The notes beneath the pieces were generated by a model. That model did no database searches. It saw nothing but the letters and a program-made list of their open reading frames with translations, and had not been told where the DNA came from. From NCBI RefSeq assembly GCF_024166365.1, contig NC_064839.1, forward strand, positions 16,664,878 through 16,728,877: DNA of 64,000 nt. Direction: 5' to 3'. This DNA is from Elephas maximus indicus (lineage: Eukaryota; Chordata; Mammalia; Proboscidea; Elephantidae). Made by a program: the position numbers and the translations under genes. Below, in pieces: positions 11,661 to 28,085 of the stretch. Numbering within the stretch: position 1 is the first letter of the stretch; the number at the start of each line of letters is the position of its first letter.

Positions 11661-11946
11661 CAGAGAGGAAGATCTTAAATTTAGTCTCAGAACCCTTGAT
11701 GAAAAGGAAACATGAACTAGTACTTTCTGGAGTTTTACTCTTATTTATTCCCTGAGGCCTGAATTCTGAGAACTGCCTGGGAGAAAGAGGCAGTTACCAT
11801 CGACATCTCCCACATCCCCCCTGGAAAACCAGTTATTACCAACACATGTAGTCTTCACTGGGCAGGCTGGGATATAGGTTTTAATTCACTAATTTGCAGC
11901 CTATAAGCCTGAACATAAGCTCAGACAAGTACGCGCTCTTCTTTAA

Positions 11947-13186
<1,240 letters not shown>

Positions 13187-13297
13187 GTACCTATTAAGTA
13201 CACAGATTCTTTTCCTGAAGTGAAAGTTGATACCAGCTTTAACGTATAGGACGGTGAAGACCTGCTGGCCTCATCAAAGGCTTTCCCAAGGACCAAG
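13187..13297 (+). pseudogene. TENT4B: TENT4B pseudoexon D (third catalytic Asp; in-frame stop TAG)
   Basis: The acceptor ctttctag ends at 13186; a gt donor (gtctgg) starts at 13298. The block reads VPIKYTDSFPEVKVDTSFNV, then TAG at 13247-13249 where the family has a glutamine codon (CAG to TAG). One codon is missing near the start (IIKL became IKY). The third catalytic aspartate in EVKVD is retained. After the stop, sequence like the AADLIKDFTK segment continues in a shifted frame, so there is also a small indel at about 13250-13265. Confidence 0.9.
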
Positions 13298-14326
13298 GTC
13301 TGGGAACTTGTAGCGTTTATATGGTGGAGCCATTAGAAATGTGATTTTGTTCTGACATTCTGTGGTGGTGGTGTTCTAGTACAGTTTACTAAAGGATTTT
13401 TATTTGCATACTGCCGACAAAGGCTTCTAACTTTCCCATGCAATAGTTTATTTTCCTTGAATCTGCTTGTCATAATTGGTAATTAATATATAATGTGATC
13501 TCCAGTGAGAATGAAGGGTTGATAAAGCTTTTTAAGACATCTTCTGGTCTAAATCCTTCCTCTTAAGGAGATATTGGCTGAAATCATGCCACACAGTTGG
13601 TTCCTGTCCATTTTTAATCTCCAAGAATTCAGGTTTAAGAACCTCCCTTGGGAGCCTTTTCTAGATTTTAATCCCTAAATCACCTACCTGTAAAGTGGCT
13701 CCTGCAGTCTTCCTTACTTTTATCTTGATGCAATTTAAATCTATTTATACTTGTTCTGTTTTCTTCCTAGACAGGGAAGAATTTACCAACATCATCTTAA
13801 GAACACTCCACATACTTAAAGACAGCTGTCAACCTTTTCCCTCTAAACTAAAATCGTTACCTGCTCTTGCTTGTGTATAATATCTTTTCTACCAATTCAT
13901 CATCTTTTTTCTTCAGCAGTAGCTATAGTTTCTCTCTCGCTCCTCTTTTTTTTTGGTAAGAAAAAATTTTAACTGCTTTATCAAGTTGTAAACTTTATAT
14001 TCTCATTGTTAAAATGAACAAAGTATAGAAAACCAGGAAAAGAAAAGAAATATTATACATAATTCCACTCTTTTGGTGGTGGTGGTGTGTGTGTATAGAT
14101 TTTCTTTTTCCCAGGAAAGCAGCATTTTTTAATTGAAAATAATAGGCTTGATAAGAAACATAACAATAAAAAGGGGTATTGAAAAGCTCATCACTCCCAC
14201 ACTTCAGATGCTTAAATCAGCTTTCTAGAATTTACCACCATCAATTTTCTTTTTTTTTTAATTTTTGGCTTGCCTATCCATGTTTTGAAATTTTTAAGCA
14301 CAAAAAGAATAGCACATTATACACGC

Positions 14327-14523
14327 ATTGTTTTGTTGTTAGCTATGACTCATGGTAACCACAGGTGTGCAGAGCAGAACTGCGCTTCATAGGGCTTTCA
14401 AGGCTGTGACCTTTCCGAAGCAGATCACTGGGCTTGTCTTCCGACGTGCTTTTGGGTAGGTTGGTAGTTTGAACCTTTTGGCTACAGTCGAGCACTTAAC
14501 TGCCTGTGCCACCCAGGGACTCC
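14327..14523 (-). repeat. AfroSINE-related SINE, diverged
   Basis: TTGTTGTTAGCTATGACTCA at the left and CTGTGCCACCCAGGGACTCC at the right. Confidence 0.75.
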
Positions 14524-14647
14524 TGCACATGGTAACCCTCAGTTACGTATAGCTTACTTTTCTATAGCTTTCTCTTAAAATAGAAAATTAGATACATGGC
14601 CTATCTCCACCAAATTTATTTTGTAATGCACCTAAAACCTAGCCTAG

Positions 14648-14702
14648 TGCAGTCGAGTCGATTCCAACTCATAGTGACCCTATAGGACAGAGTAGAACTA
14701 TG
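14648..14702 (-). repeat. AfroSINE 3' fragment
   Basis: AGTCGAGTCGATTCCAACTC and ATAGTGACCCTATAGGACAG only; the rest is missing. Confidence 0.8.
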
Positions 14703-14788
14703 CAAGGACCAGTTTATGCCCCTGTTAATGCTGAGAGCTATTACTAATACGGGAATTCATCAAAAATACAATTTTATTTCTTTTTCAG

Positions 14789-15113
<325 letters not shown>

Positions 15114-15808
15114 TAGGTAGACTAACAGAGAGTACACCAGAAAAAAAATTAATTGGGAAATCATTTTGGGAAAAGTTTAAATCAAGCTTTAATTGGAGTG
15201 TTTTCTTGATTACTTATGGCTTTTCCCTTTAAGTAATTTTTTTTTTTATAATTTAGCAAATAAGCATTTTAAAACTCTTAAAAATATTTTGTTTTTAATC
15301 CTATGTGTTCTAATGCTGTTGAAACTTTTCACTGCAAATTTTAACATGCCAAGACATGGCTTGCTTTCCGTAAATGTGAAGAGTGGTATATATGCCAAAA
15401 ATAAGATTATCTTCTAAGCAACTAACCTTATAAGTTCAACTGGAATTGAGACTTGCCATCTGAACTGGAAGTCTTAGTGTGGTAAGCGAGTGTGGCACAG
15501 GGTTGCCAAGAACCTGATTCTACCCATGAGTCAGAATGACTTCCCTGATGTGTTGGGACAAGAGCCACATCAGCGTCCTGGGGCAGCTGTAAAATCTATC
15601 CCTAGAAACTGTCCTCACCAGTTTCACACCCATGGGGCTTTAGTGTTTTCTTCAACTGCAGAATAGCTGCTGTTACTCTGTTAACTACTCTCTGCTTAGA
15701 ACATATCATTCCCTTTTGGCTGCTAGGCTATGCTAAGCTAACATGATAATAAATAATATTATTTACATGAGTTAGAATGTCATATTTCCTTCCATTCTGA
15801 TAGTTTAG

Positions 15809-16123
<315 letters not shown>

Positions 16124-16139
16124 TGAACTCTTTGGATGA

Positions 16140-17708
16140 ATAATGAAGGAATAACTTCAAGAAGTCCAAGCTGCACTGAAGACATTGGTAAAAAACAAGG
16201 CTCCAAGAATTGGTGGAATACCAGTTGAGATGTTTCAACAAACAGATGCAGCGCTGGAAGTACTCACTCATCTATGCCAAGAAATTTGGAGGACAGCTAT
16301 GTGGCCAACCAACTGGAAGAGATCCATATTTATGCCTATTCCAAAAATAGATGATCCAGCCGAATGCGGAAATTATTGAACAATATCATTAATATCACAT
16401 CCAAGCAAAATTTTGCTGAAGATCATTTAAAAGCAGCTATAGCAGTACATCAACAGAGAACCGCTATTAATTCAAGCTGGATTCAAAAGAGGACGTAGAA
16501 TGAGGAATATCACTGCTGATGTCAGATGGATCCTGGCTGAAAGCAGAGAATACCAGAAGGATGTTTCCCTGTGTTTTATTGACTATGCAAAGGCATTCGA
16601 CTGTGTGGATCATAACGAATTATGGATAACATTGTGAAGAACGGGAATTCCAGAACACTTAATTGTGCTCAGGATGAACCTGTTCATAGACCAAGAGGCA
16701 GTCATTTGAATGGAACAAGGGAATGCTGTGTGGTTTAAAGTCAGGAAATGTGTGTGTCGGGGTTGTATGCTTTCCCTATACTTATTCAATCTGTATGCTG
16801 AGCAAATAATCTGAGATGGTGGACTGTATGAAGAAGTACAGGGCATTGGGATTGGAGGAAGACTCATTAACAACCTGCGTTATGCAGATGACACAACATT
16901 GCTTGCTGAACGTGAAGAGGCCTTGAAGCACTTACTAATGAAGATCAAAGACTACAGCCTTCGGTATGGATTACATCTCAGCATAAAGAAAACAAAAATC
17001 TTCACAATTGGACCAATAAGCAACATCATGATAAACGGAGCAAAGATTGACGTTGTCAAGGATTTCAGTTTACTTGGATCCACAATCAACACCCATGAAA
17101 GCAGCAGTCAAGAAATCAAACGACACATTGCATTGGACAAATTTGCTGCAAAAGACCTCTTTAAAGTGTTAAAAAAGCAAAGATGTCACTTTAAGGACTA
17201 AGGTGCATCTGATTCAAGCCATGGTATTTTCAGTTGTTTCATATGCATGCAAAAGCTGGACAATGAATAAGGAAGATCGAAGAAGAACTGATGGCTTTAA
17301 ATTGTGGTGTTGGCGAAGAATGTTGAATATACCATGAACTGCCAAAAGAACAAACAAATCTACCTTGGAAGAAGTACAGCCCGAATGCTCCTTAGAGGGC
17401 AGAGCCAAGATGGCGGAATAGACAGAATGTTCCCTAGAAGTGAGGATAATGAGACTTCATCTCACATACTTAGGACATGTTATCAGGAGGGACCAGTCCC
17501 TGGAGAAGGACTTCATGCCTGGTAGAGTAGAGGGTCAGTGAAAAAGAGGAAGACCCTCAACAAGATGAAAATGACATAGTGGCTGCAACAATGGACTCAA
17601 GAATAACAAAGATAGTGAGGATGGTGCAGGACCGGGCAGTGTTTCATTCTGTTGTACACAGGGTGGCTATTAGTCGGAACTGACTTGGCGGCACCTAACA
17701 ACAACAAG
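16140..17708 (+). mobile_element. RTE (BovB-like) LINE, 5'-truncated, reverse transcriptase remnants
   Basis: Translated pieces in changing frames include NKAPRIGGIPVEMFQQTDA, AKAFDCVDHNELW, the catalytic YADDTTLLAE (YADD at 16881-16892) and LHLSIKKTK. These are the fingers, palm and thumb of an RTE-clade reverse transcriptase, which in an active element copies its own RNA at the target site. The 3' end is GGCGGCACCTAACAACAACA. Frameshifts and stops make it inactive; the endonuclease domain is missing. It sits in the intron between pseudoexons F and G. A 29-bp foreign insert is at 17397-17425. Confidence 0.92.
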
Positions 17709-19061
<1,353 letters not shown>

Positions 19062-19182
19062 TAAACCTTTAAGTAAAATCAGCCCATTGTGTCAGGATTG
19101 GTTGTGGCTTCTGATCTTCAAATTAATGTGATAACCTCCCTCCCACCACCAGCCCTGTCCTTTTTTTTTTAAACACATACAG

Positions 19183-19284
19183 TGTACTAGGTAGAATACA
19201 GCCATGGGTGAAAATTTGCCACATGGAGAGATTGGGTATCAGACAACTGGAGCTTGCAGGATAGGCTGGAGCCTTTGTGCAATG
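19183..19284 (+). pseudogene. TENT4B: TENT4B pseudoexon H (frameshifted)
   Basis: The acceptor cacatacag ends at 19182; the donor gtaaga starts at 19285. The nucleotide sequence still resembles the segment encoding ILGRI..EVATYRDW..PEPSCN. Several small indels after GTACTAGGTAGAATA break the frame, and an in-frame TAG follows. It lies only 106 bp before the next block, as an ordinary short intron would. Confidence 0.8.
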
Positions 19285-19390
19285 GTAAGATTGTTTCAGT
19301 TCATCGACTGACCGAGTATTAGAGGCTTTCTATGTTGTGTTGTGTATTTAAGGGAAAGAAATGTTTTCCAATCTTTTGCCACTCTTTTGG

Positions 19391-19577
19391 GAAAAGGTGT
19401 TACCTTGATAGCAGACGCTCAGCAGTTCGATAAATGTAATAATATCTATCTGAAGAAAACGAAGCCCTTGGGAAATGTAGAAGTAAAACTTCGGAATTGC
19501 TCAGTGAATGCTCTTCAAACTCTTCATCAGGTCCAGCGTCTTCCTCTTCTGCCACGCAGTCCAGCTCGAGTGATGTA
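19391..19577 (+). pseudogene. TENT4B: TENT4B pseudoexon I (Ser-rich linker; acceptor lost, frameshift)
   Basis: It reads GKGVTLIADAQQFDKCNN, then a one-base deletion near 19443 shifts the frame. In the shifted frame the Ser-rich linker can be read to SSSSATQSSSSDV. The two bases before the block are GG (19389-19390) where AG is expected, so the acceptor is probably lost. The donor is gtatta at 19578. This segment is specific to the TENT4B C-terminal tail and helps rule out TENT4A. Confidence 0.85.
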
Positions 19578-19724
19578 GTATTAAAAACACGGCTTTTCTA
19601 AGCCTGTAAGTTCAGGAGTTCTGTTGCTAGGTTACTCTGTCTAGAGGTAAAAGGAGCTCATTTTCTTTTTTGTTTCTGGGCAGTTTGAATAGTGTTCACG
19701 ATTGTACTTTTTCCCAATGTTTTA

Positions 19725-20660
19725 TTAGGAAAATTTTAAACATACAGCAAAGGCAAAAGAATTTTAGTGAACATCTATACGCCCACCGCCTAATTCCACC
19801 ATTACTGTTTTACTTGCTTATCATGTACCTGTCTATCCATCTCCTTACTCATTAATTCATTTTATTCTTTGGTAGATTTTAAAGTAATTTGCACACATCA
19901 GTACACGTCCTCCAAAACACTGCAGCTTGTATATCATTAGGCATAGTTCAGTAACTGTTTATAGTTTTTTTTTTTTTATATATAAAATTGACATGTAAGG
20001 AAATGGTGGCACAGTGCAGTTCAAATCCACCAGCCGCTCCTTGAAAACTTTATGGGGCAGTTCTACTTTGTCCTATAGGGTCTTTATGAGTTAGAATCAA
20101 CTTGAAGGCAATGGATTTGGTTTTTTGGTTTTGGAAATGGGCAAATCTTTACATTCACTGATTTTCATCGTGTAAATATACACGTGCAATCCAAAGCCTT
20201 AACAAGATACAGAATATGACTATCACCCCAGAGAGCTCCCTCACGATCCTTCCCAGTCACGCCCCACTCCCACCGTCAGGGACATCCACCGTTCATATTT
20301 TCTAGCACTGCAGATGAGTTTTTTCTGTTCCAGAATTTTATGTAAATGGAGCCATACAGTACGTCTGCTTTTGTGGACGGCTTCTTGCACTCAGAATAAT
20401 GAGCTTCCTGATTGAACTTTTAAAAACTGAGATATAATTTACATAATATAAAATTCACTGTTTTAGTTGAAGTGTACAATTTAGTGGCTTTCGTTAGGTT
20501 CAAAATGTTGTACAACCACCACCACTATCGAATTCCAGAACATTTCCATCACTCCCCAAAAAACTCTGTACCTGCTAGCAGTCCCTTGCACACTTCCCCT
20601 CCCTCCCGTCCCCTGCTATCCACTCTTCTACTTTCTGTCTCTGTCCTGATGGAATTTTAA
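19725..20660 (-). repeat. Old L1 (L1M) fragments, split by a SINE
   Basis: Antisense L1M 3' text: agtgaacatctatacgccca, aactgagatataatttacat, ccagaacatttccatcactc. Confidence 0.65.
20003..20135 (+). repeat. AfroSINE, internally shortened
   Basis: GGTGGCACAGTG joins directly to CAGTTCAAATCCACCAGCCG, so the middle of the tRNA-like head is deleted. Confidence 0.88.
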
Positions 20661-21587
20661 GTGTCAATTACATCTAAGTTACTTTCCTTTATCAAGGCCA
20701 ATTTTCAGTTGACTTAACTGAGATCTAAAATGGGCTTACCCATTATTTGAATTTTGACTTCATTAAGTGTATGACAAAAAGTAATTCAAATATATAAGGG
20801 ACAGAATTTTATGTTGTTAATGATGACCGTGTATCATCATGGAGTAATAAATCCTCAGATGCGGGGTCTCCCTGTGTGCCTTTTTGGTTCCCAGAGCAGT
20901 GTTGTGAAGGCTACAACACTGAGCTCGATGGCACAGACACAGTGGCAGAAGCAAAGCTGGCCTCAAGACAGGAAGGAATAGCAACTGAGCGCGTGTGACT
21001 CAGAGACGCTGGTAGAGTGTGAGGGCGAAGGGTGGGGACCTGAGAAGTAGCACAGTGACAGCCGGGAGCAGCCCAGAGCAGGTGGGGCTCAGCCTATTAT
21101 CTCTGGGATGCCCATGGCCGCATGCCGTTTGGTTGGAGGGACCACTGATTTGTGAGCACAGACTCTCAGAGATCGAGCCTCTTAAACCAATCGTTTTGTG
21201 TTCAGCTGAAGGCATTGAGCCAGGGCCTGGGACCTAGGTTCCCTACCCTTTAGCATGCTCTTTCCAATATACCATGGTTCATTTTCTGGAACCCAAAATG
21301 CAAATAAACTTGGACCTCTGTGAGCTCCTTCAGGACTGATGAACAAGCTCAGACGTGGACAGTGGACTTGACGATGGACAGATGCCTCTGACAAAATAAG
21401 TCACTTTAAATGTTTGGAGGAAAATTTTTCTTAAGCAATTAATTTTGTGAATATCTCCATGTGCTTTCTTTAACTTCCAGATGTTTAAGTTGAGTCCAGA
21501 GAGTACTTAACTGAAATGGTTTTCCTTTCTTCATTGAATATCTAGAGTATTAATATGTCATTTTATAACTCATGTAACTTGTGTTAG

Positions 21588-21779
<192 letters not shown>

Positions 21780-22028
21780 TAATATTTAGAATTCTTATAT
21801 GTGACTAACATACATGATGGGTTTGAAGAAAACTCTAGGTTAAACGGCAAGCCTGTTTTGCCCTGAGAGGTTCCAAAGCATGACAGTGCTTCTGGTAAAA
21901 GGATGTCTTGAGGGTGTTTAAGGGACACTATTGTAACATAAGCCTCGGTGGGACTCTAGAGGCCAGTCCTTATGTGATGCCCCAGCCAACCCGCCTTGTT
22001 ACAGATTCAGCATCAAAAATCATGTCAA

Positions 22029-24724
22029 TGGTCTTATACACAGAAAACCCTAAGGAATCCTCAAGAACACTACTGAAACTAATAGAAGAGTTCAGCAGAG
22101 CATCAGGTTACAAGATAAACATACAGAAATCAGTTGGATTCCTCTACACCAACAAAAAGAACATCAAAGAGGAAATCACCAAATCAATACCATTTACAGT
22201 AGCCCCCAAAAAGATCAAATACTTGGGAATAAATCTTAGCAGAGATGGAAAAGACTTATACAAAGAAAACTACAAAACACTTCTGTAAGAAAGCAAAAAA
22301 GACCTACATAAGTGGAAAAACATACCTTGCTCATGGATAGGAAGACTTAACATTATAAAAATGTCTATTCTACCAAAAGCGATCTATAGATTTAATGCAA
22401 TTCTGATCCAAATTCCAATGACATTTTTTAATGAGATGGAGAAACAAATCACCAACTTCATATGGAAGGGAAAGAGGCCCCAGATAAATAAAGCATTACT
22501 GAAAAAGAAGAACAAAGTGGGAGGTCTTACTCTACCTGATTTTAGAAGCCATTATACAGCCTGGTGTTGGTACAACAACAGATACATAGACCAATGGAAC
22601 AGAATTGAGAATCCAGACATAAATCCAGCCACGTATGAGCAGTTGATATTTGACAAAGGTCCCAAAACAGTTAAATGGGAGAAAAGGCAGTCTTTTTAAC
22701 AAATGATGCTGGCATAACTGGATATCCATCTGCAAAAAAATGAAACAAGACCCATACCTCGCACTATGCACCAAAACTAACTCAAAATGGATCAGAGACC
22801 TAAATATAAAATCTAAAACAATAAAAGTCATGGAAGAAAAAATAGAGACAATGTTAGGAGCCCTAATACATGGCATAAACAGTATACAAAACACTACTAA
22901 CAATGCAGAACAAAAACTAGATAACTGGGAGCTCCTAAAAATCAAACACCTATGCTCATCCAAAGACTTCAGCAAAAGAGTAAAAAGATTACCTACAGAC
23001 TGGGAAAAAGTTCTTAGCTTTGATATTTCTGATCAGCACCTGATCTCTAAAATCTACATGATGCTGCAAAAACTCAACTGTAAAAAGACAAATAACCCAA
23101 TTAAAAAATGGGCAAAAGATATGAACAAACATTTTACTAAAGAAGACATTCAGGTAGCTAACAGATACATGAGGAAATGCTCATGATCATTAACCATTAG
23201 AGAAACGCAAATCGAAACTACAGTGAGATACCATCTCACTCCAACAAGGCTGGCATTAATCCAAAAACCACAAAACAATAAATGTTGAAGAGGCTGTGGA
23301 GAGATTGGAACACTCAGACACTGCTGGTGGGAATGTAAAATGGTACAACCACTTTGGAAATCGATTTGGTGCTTCCTTAAAAAGCTAGAAATAGAACTAC
23401 CATATGATCCAGCAATCCCACTCCTTGGAATATATCCTAGAGAAATAAGAGCCATCACATAAACAGATGTATGCACACCCGTGTTCATTGCAGCAGTGTT
23501 TACAATAGCAAAAAGATGGAAGCAACCAAGGTGCCCATCAACGGATGAATGGATAAATAAATTACGGTATATTCACACAACGGAATACTACTCATCGATA
23601 AAGAACAATGAGGAATCTGTGCAACATTTCATAACATGGAGGAACCTAGAAGGCATTATGCTGAGTGAAATTAGTCAGTTGCAAAGGGGCAAATATTGTA
23701 TAAGACCACTATTATAAGAACTCAAGAAATAGTTTAAACAGAGAAGAAAATATTCTTTGATGGTTATGAGAGGGGGGAGGGAGGAAGGGTGGCAGAGGGG
23801 TATTCACTAATTAGATAGTAGATAAGAACTACTTTAGGTGACGGGAAAAACAACACACAGTATGGGTGAGGTCAGCACAACTGGACTAAACCAAAAGCAA
23901 AGAAGTTTCCTGAATAAACTGAATGCTTCAAAGGCCAGCGTAGCAGGGGCAGGGGCTTGGGGACCATGGTTTCAGGGGACATCTAAGTCAACTGGCATAA
24001 TAAAATCTATTAAGAAAACATTCTGCATCCCACTTTGGAGAGTGGCATCTGGGGTCTTAAACCCTAACAAGTGGCCATCTAAGATGCGTCAACTGGTCTC
24101 AACCCACCTGGATCAAAGGAGAATGAAGAACACCAAGGACACAAGGTAATTATGAGCCCAAGAGACAGAAAGGGCCACATGAACCAGAGACTACATCATC
24201 CTGAGACCAGAAGAACTAGATGGTGCCCGGCTACAACCTATGACTGCCCGGCAGGGAACGCAACAGAGAACCCCTGAGGGAGCAGGAGAACAGTGGGATG
24301 CAGACCCCAAATTCTCATAAAAAGACCAGACTTAATGGTCTGACTGAGACTAGAAGGACCCTGGTGGTCATGGCCTCCAGACCTTCTGTTGGCCCGGGAC
24401 AGGAACCATTCCCAAACCAACTCTTCAGACAGGGTTTGGACTGGACAATGGGTTGGAGAGGGTTACTGGTGAGGAGTGAGCTTCTTGGATCAGGTGGTCA
24501 CTTGAGACTATGTTGGCATCTCCTGCCTGGAGGGGAGATGAGAGGGTGGAGGGGCTTAGAAGCTGGTGAAATGGACATGGAAAGAGAGAATGGAGGGAGG
24601 GAGTGGGCTGTCTCATTAGGGGGAGAGCAATTGGGTGTATGGAGCAAGGTGTATATAAGTTTTTGTGTGAGAGACTGACTTGACTTGTAAACTTTCACTT
24701 AAAGCACAATAAAAAATAAAAAAT
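22029..24724 (+). mobile_element. L1 LINE, 5'-truncated, with target site duplication
   Basis: Holds the C-terminal part of L1 ORF2 (for example [56 protein letters not shown]), then a long 3' UTR with a G-rich stretch, ending in caataaaaaataaaa. ORF2 is the endonuclease and reverse transcriptase of the element; only its 3' part is present, and it has an in-frame TAA at about 22286. Flanked by an 11-bp duplication aatcatgtcaa (22018-22028 and 24725-24735). It is inserted in the intron between pseudoexons J and K and explains all ORFs here. Confidence 0.93.
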
Positions 24725-25316
24725 AATCATGTCAAGGTATATAAAGGCCTCAACTGTACTTGAAATAGATGCAAATGAGGTTTTTGCATGACTTCATGGC
24801 AGCTTTGTGCATCTCTGGGGATAACTGTCCTTTTTTCTATTTTGATATTCAGTACCTAGCTGCATTGACTTGATCAATCAGCTGTCAGTCATGGTCACTT
24901 AATTAGCATTAACTTTGACTTAAAAGGCTACAGAGATCATGTATTTTAAGTTTCTTAGCTGCCCAAGATTATTATGTAACCAGGAGTAATGAGAGGAAGA
25001 AGCCAGTTGATACAGGGCTCTGCCTAAGGCCGTCTCACCTCCCTGAGTCCAGTGGGGTCTATGGGCAAAGGCCTCTGAGCAGGAGAGATAAGTCAGTCAC
25101 TTCGGTTCTGACTTGACTTTCAGAAGCCACTTTATATATACAGCCTTAGTCATTTAGAAAAATAGCAATTAAAGTGACAGGGCTAACAAGAGACTGGTGT
25201 CAGAGAAAGCTCAAGGAGCCTCCAGCTGTGACGACCATGAGCTGATGGTGCACATTCATGCCCTAGCAGCACCTTCAGAAGGGCGGTTTATTGTGGGCAT
25301 ATTGTTTGATAGGTTC

Positions 25317-25884
25317 TGTCTTAGTCATCTAGTGCTGCTGTAACAGAAATACCACAAAAGGATAGCTTTAACAAAGAGAAATTTATTTTCTCGCAGTCTA
25401 GTAGGCTACAAGTTCAAATTCAGGGCATCAGCTTCAGGGGAAGGCTTTCTCTCCCTGTCAGCTCTGAAGGAAGGTCCTTCTCATCAATCTTCCCCTGGGC
25501 CTAGGAGCTTCTCTGCACAGGAACCTCAGGTCCAAAGGATAGACTCTGCTCCTGGTGCTGCTTTCTTGGTGGTATGAGGTCCACAACTCTCTGCTCACTC
25601 TCTTTCCTTTTATTTCTTTTAAGATAAAAGGTGATGCAGACCACACCCCAGGGAAACTCCCTTTACATCAGATCAGGGATGTGACCTAAGTAAGGGTGTT
25701 ACATCCTGTCCTAATCCTCTTTAACATAACCCAATCTTGCCTCATTAGCCACAGGCAGAGATTAGAGTTTACAACACATAGGAAAGTTACATCAATCATG
25801 AAATGGAGGACAACCACACAATACGGGGATTCATGGCCTAGCCAAGTCGACACATATTTTTTGTGGACACAACAATCCACAACA
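25317..25884 (-). repeat. Solo LTR, class III (MaLR-like), elephant family
   Basis: TGTCTTAGTCATCTAGTGCT to CCACAACA. Flanked by perfect 5-bp duplications GGTTC (25312-25316 and 25885-25889). Confidence 0.92.
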
Positions 25885-26181
25885 GGTTCCTTGAGAAAAG
25901 GTTCACATAATATAGTCTGTAAGAATGCGAGATAGTGGCTTATGTTTTCAAGATTACCATGAAAAAATAATGTGAAAGTGTTAAGCTCCAAGAGGGTGAA
26001 GCTCATTTATCCCAGAAGTTGTGTTTGCGTGTAACATCGTTGTGTGCCTGCTGGTAAATCAGTGCTCAGTACAGTAGCTTCCTGCCAGCATATTCCTAGT
26101 TCTGAAAATATAAAATAAAGTTCTGAAAGCATCCCCAAATTCAGCTCTTAGAACAGTACCTGGTTTCATCTGCTGCCCTGA

Positions 26182-26421
<240 letters not shown>

Positions 26422-26572
26422 TGATCTCATGCTCAGGACAGTTGGATAGGGACTCCTGGAAGACATCCAGGAGCCTTACGCTGTTCAGACATTGATTTAG
26501 CAAGTGCGTTTTTTCCCAGCTCACCACAGAATGAATCATGAAGACCCACAATTGCAAAAGCAAAAAACCAAA

Positions 26573-26770
26573 AACCCCACTGCCATCGAGTGGACTCCGA
26601 CTCGTGGAGACCCTATAGGACAGAGTAGAACTGCTCCGTAGGGTTTCCAAGACTGTAAATCTTTATGGATGCAGACTGCGTATCTTTCTCCTGGGTAGCC
26701 ACTGGTGGGTTCAAACCACCGATCTTTTGATTAGCAGCCAAGTGCTTTAGCCACTGTGCTACCAGGGCTC
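26573..26770 (-). repeat. AfroSINE
   Basis: GACTCGTGGAGACCCTATAG to CACTGTGCTACCAGGGCTCA; in the putative pseudogene 3' UTR. Confidence 0.9.
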
Positions 26771-26834
26771 ATTCACAAAAGCAAAAAGCAAGCAAAAAGG
26801 GGGAAAAAGGCTGCTCATTTGATAAGTCATATGA

Positions 26835-27003
26835 AACCCTAGTGGCGTAGTGGTTAAGTGCTATGGCTGCGCACGAAAGGTTTGGCGGTTCAAATCCTCC
26901 AGGCGCTCCTTGGAAACTCTACGGGGCAGTTCTACTCTGCCCTATAGGGTCGCTATGAGTCGGAATTGACTCGATGGCACTGGGTTTGTTTTTTTTGGTT
27001 TTT
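26835..27003 (+). repeat. AfroSINE
   Basis: CCCTAGTGGCGTAGTGGTTA to TATGAGTCGGAATTGACTCG. Confidence 0.92.
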
Positions 27004-27842
27004 ATGCTACAACAGGGTCATTTTAAGATTTAAAGCTTGAATGTAAAATAAATAAATTTCTCGTTGGCTTTATGCTGTCACCAGGAACAGTGTTCAGTGT
27101 GGGTAAAAAAAAAAAACAGAAACAGAAAACAGTTTCAGAGGACGGGGTGAGGAAGGAAAACAAAGGTCCCTTATAGGAAATCCCGAGGCCAAAGGGGCAA
27201 ACGATCTGTCCGTGTTTTGGTTTTGTTTTAATTTTGCATGTATTTCCCATCTTTTTTTTTATAGAAGACCATATAGGAAACTGACATTAGTGGTAAGAGT
27301 GAATTTGTTAAGGCTTTTTACATAACATTCCTGTTTAAATTGTGAACAGGTTTTTCTGAGGATTAGTTTGAAAAATAATCTGAATTGTCATCTTCACATC
27401 CATATATAAGGAAGTGATTAGTTCTATGACTCAATTTGTTTTCCTCAGCTTTGGAATGACTTAATAGAACCTTGTGACCTGATGCAAAATTTTTTCCTCT
27501 CTAAAGAAAAGGTTTATGGTGGCAAATGATGTTTATTTTATTTTGTGAAAAAAAAAATATATCCTATGTGCTTTGTGCAAACACCGAAAACCCTCTGTCA
27601 TCCCTGAGAATTAACTTGCAGCTGTGGTCTATGGTGCTGTCGTCTTGGGCAGTGGGCAGTCATGTGGCTTTCTATTTGTTTCCTTTGCAGTCTTTTTTTC
27701 TTTCTTCCTAATATGAAAAAAAAAAAAAAAAAGCTGAGTCTTGTCCCCTTCCTGTTACAGTGATAGCTCAGCGCCCCCAGACGTTCACCTGCTGGCTCCT
27801 CTGGCCTGTGTGCTGCCTCTGTGTGTTTGCCTCATTGTTCAA

Positions 27843-27960
27843 AACACATGGCCATTGAGTCAATTCTGACTCCAAGCGACCCTATAGGACAGAGTAGAAC
27901 TGCCCAATAGGGTTTCCAAGAAGTGCCTGGGGATTCGAACTGCTGGCCTTTTGGTTTGCC
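27843..27960 (-). repeat. AfroSINE, 5' part missing
   Basis: TTGAGTCAATTCTGACTCCA to GAACTGCTGGCCTTTTGGTT. Confidence 0.88.
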
Positions 27961-28085
27961 TCATCTTTTGGTCTTTCTTAAATTCACGCTTAACCACTGT
28001 GGGAGAGAATAACTGCAAACAGCTTTAATTAAATCATACCCATAAAAAATGATTTTCTTATACTGTGCTTTATGTTTTTGGTATT

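Noticed and set aside
22361..23717. Several ORFs of 78-148 residues that look like real protein
   Set aside because: They are pieces of L1 ORF2 and its antisense, not host genes.
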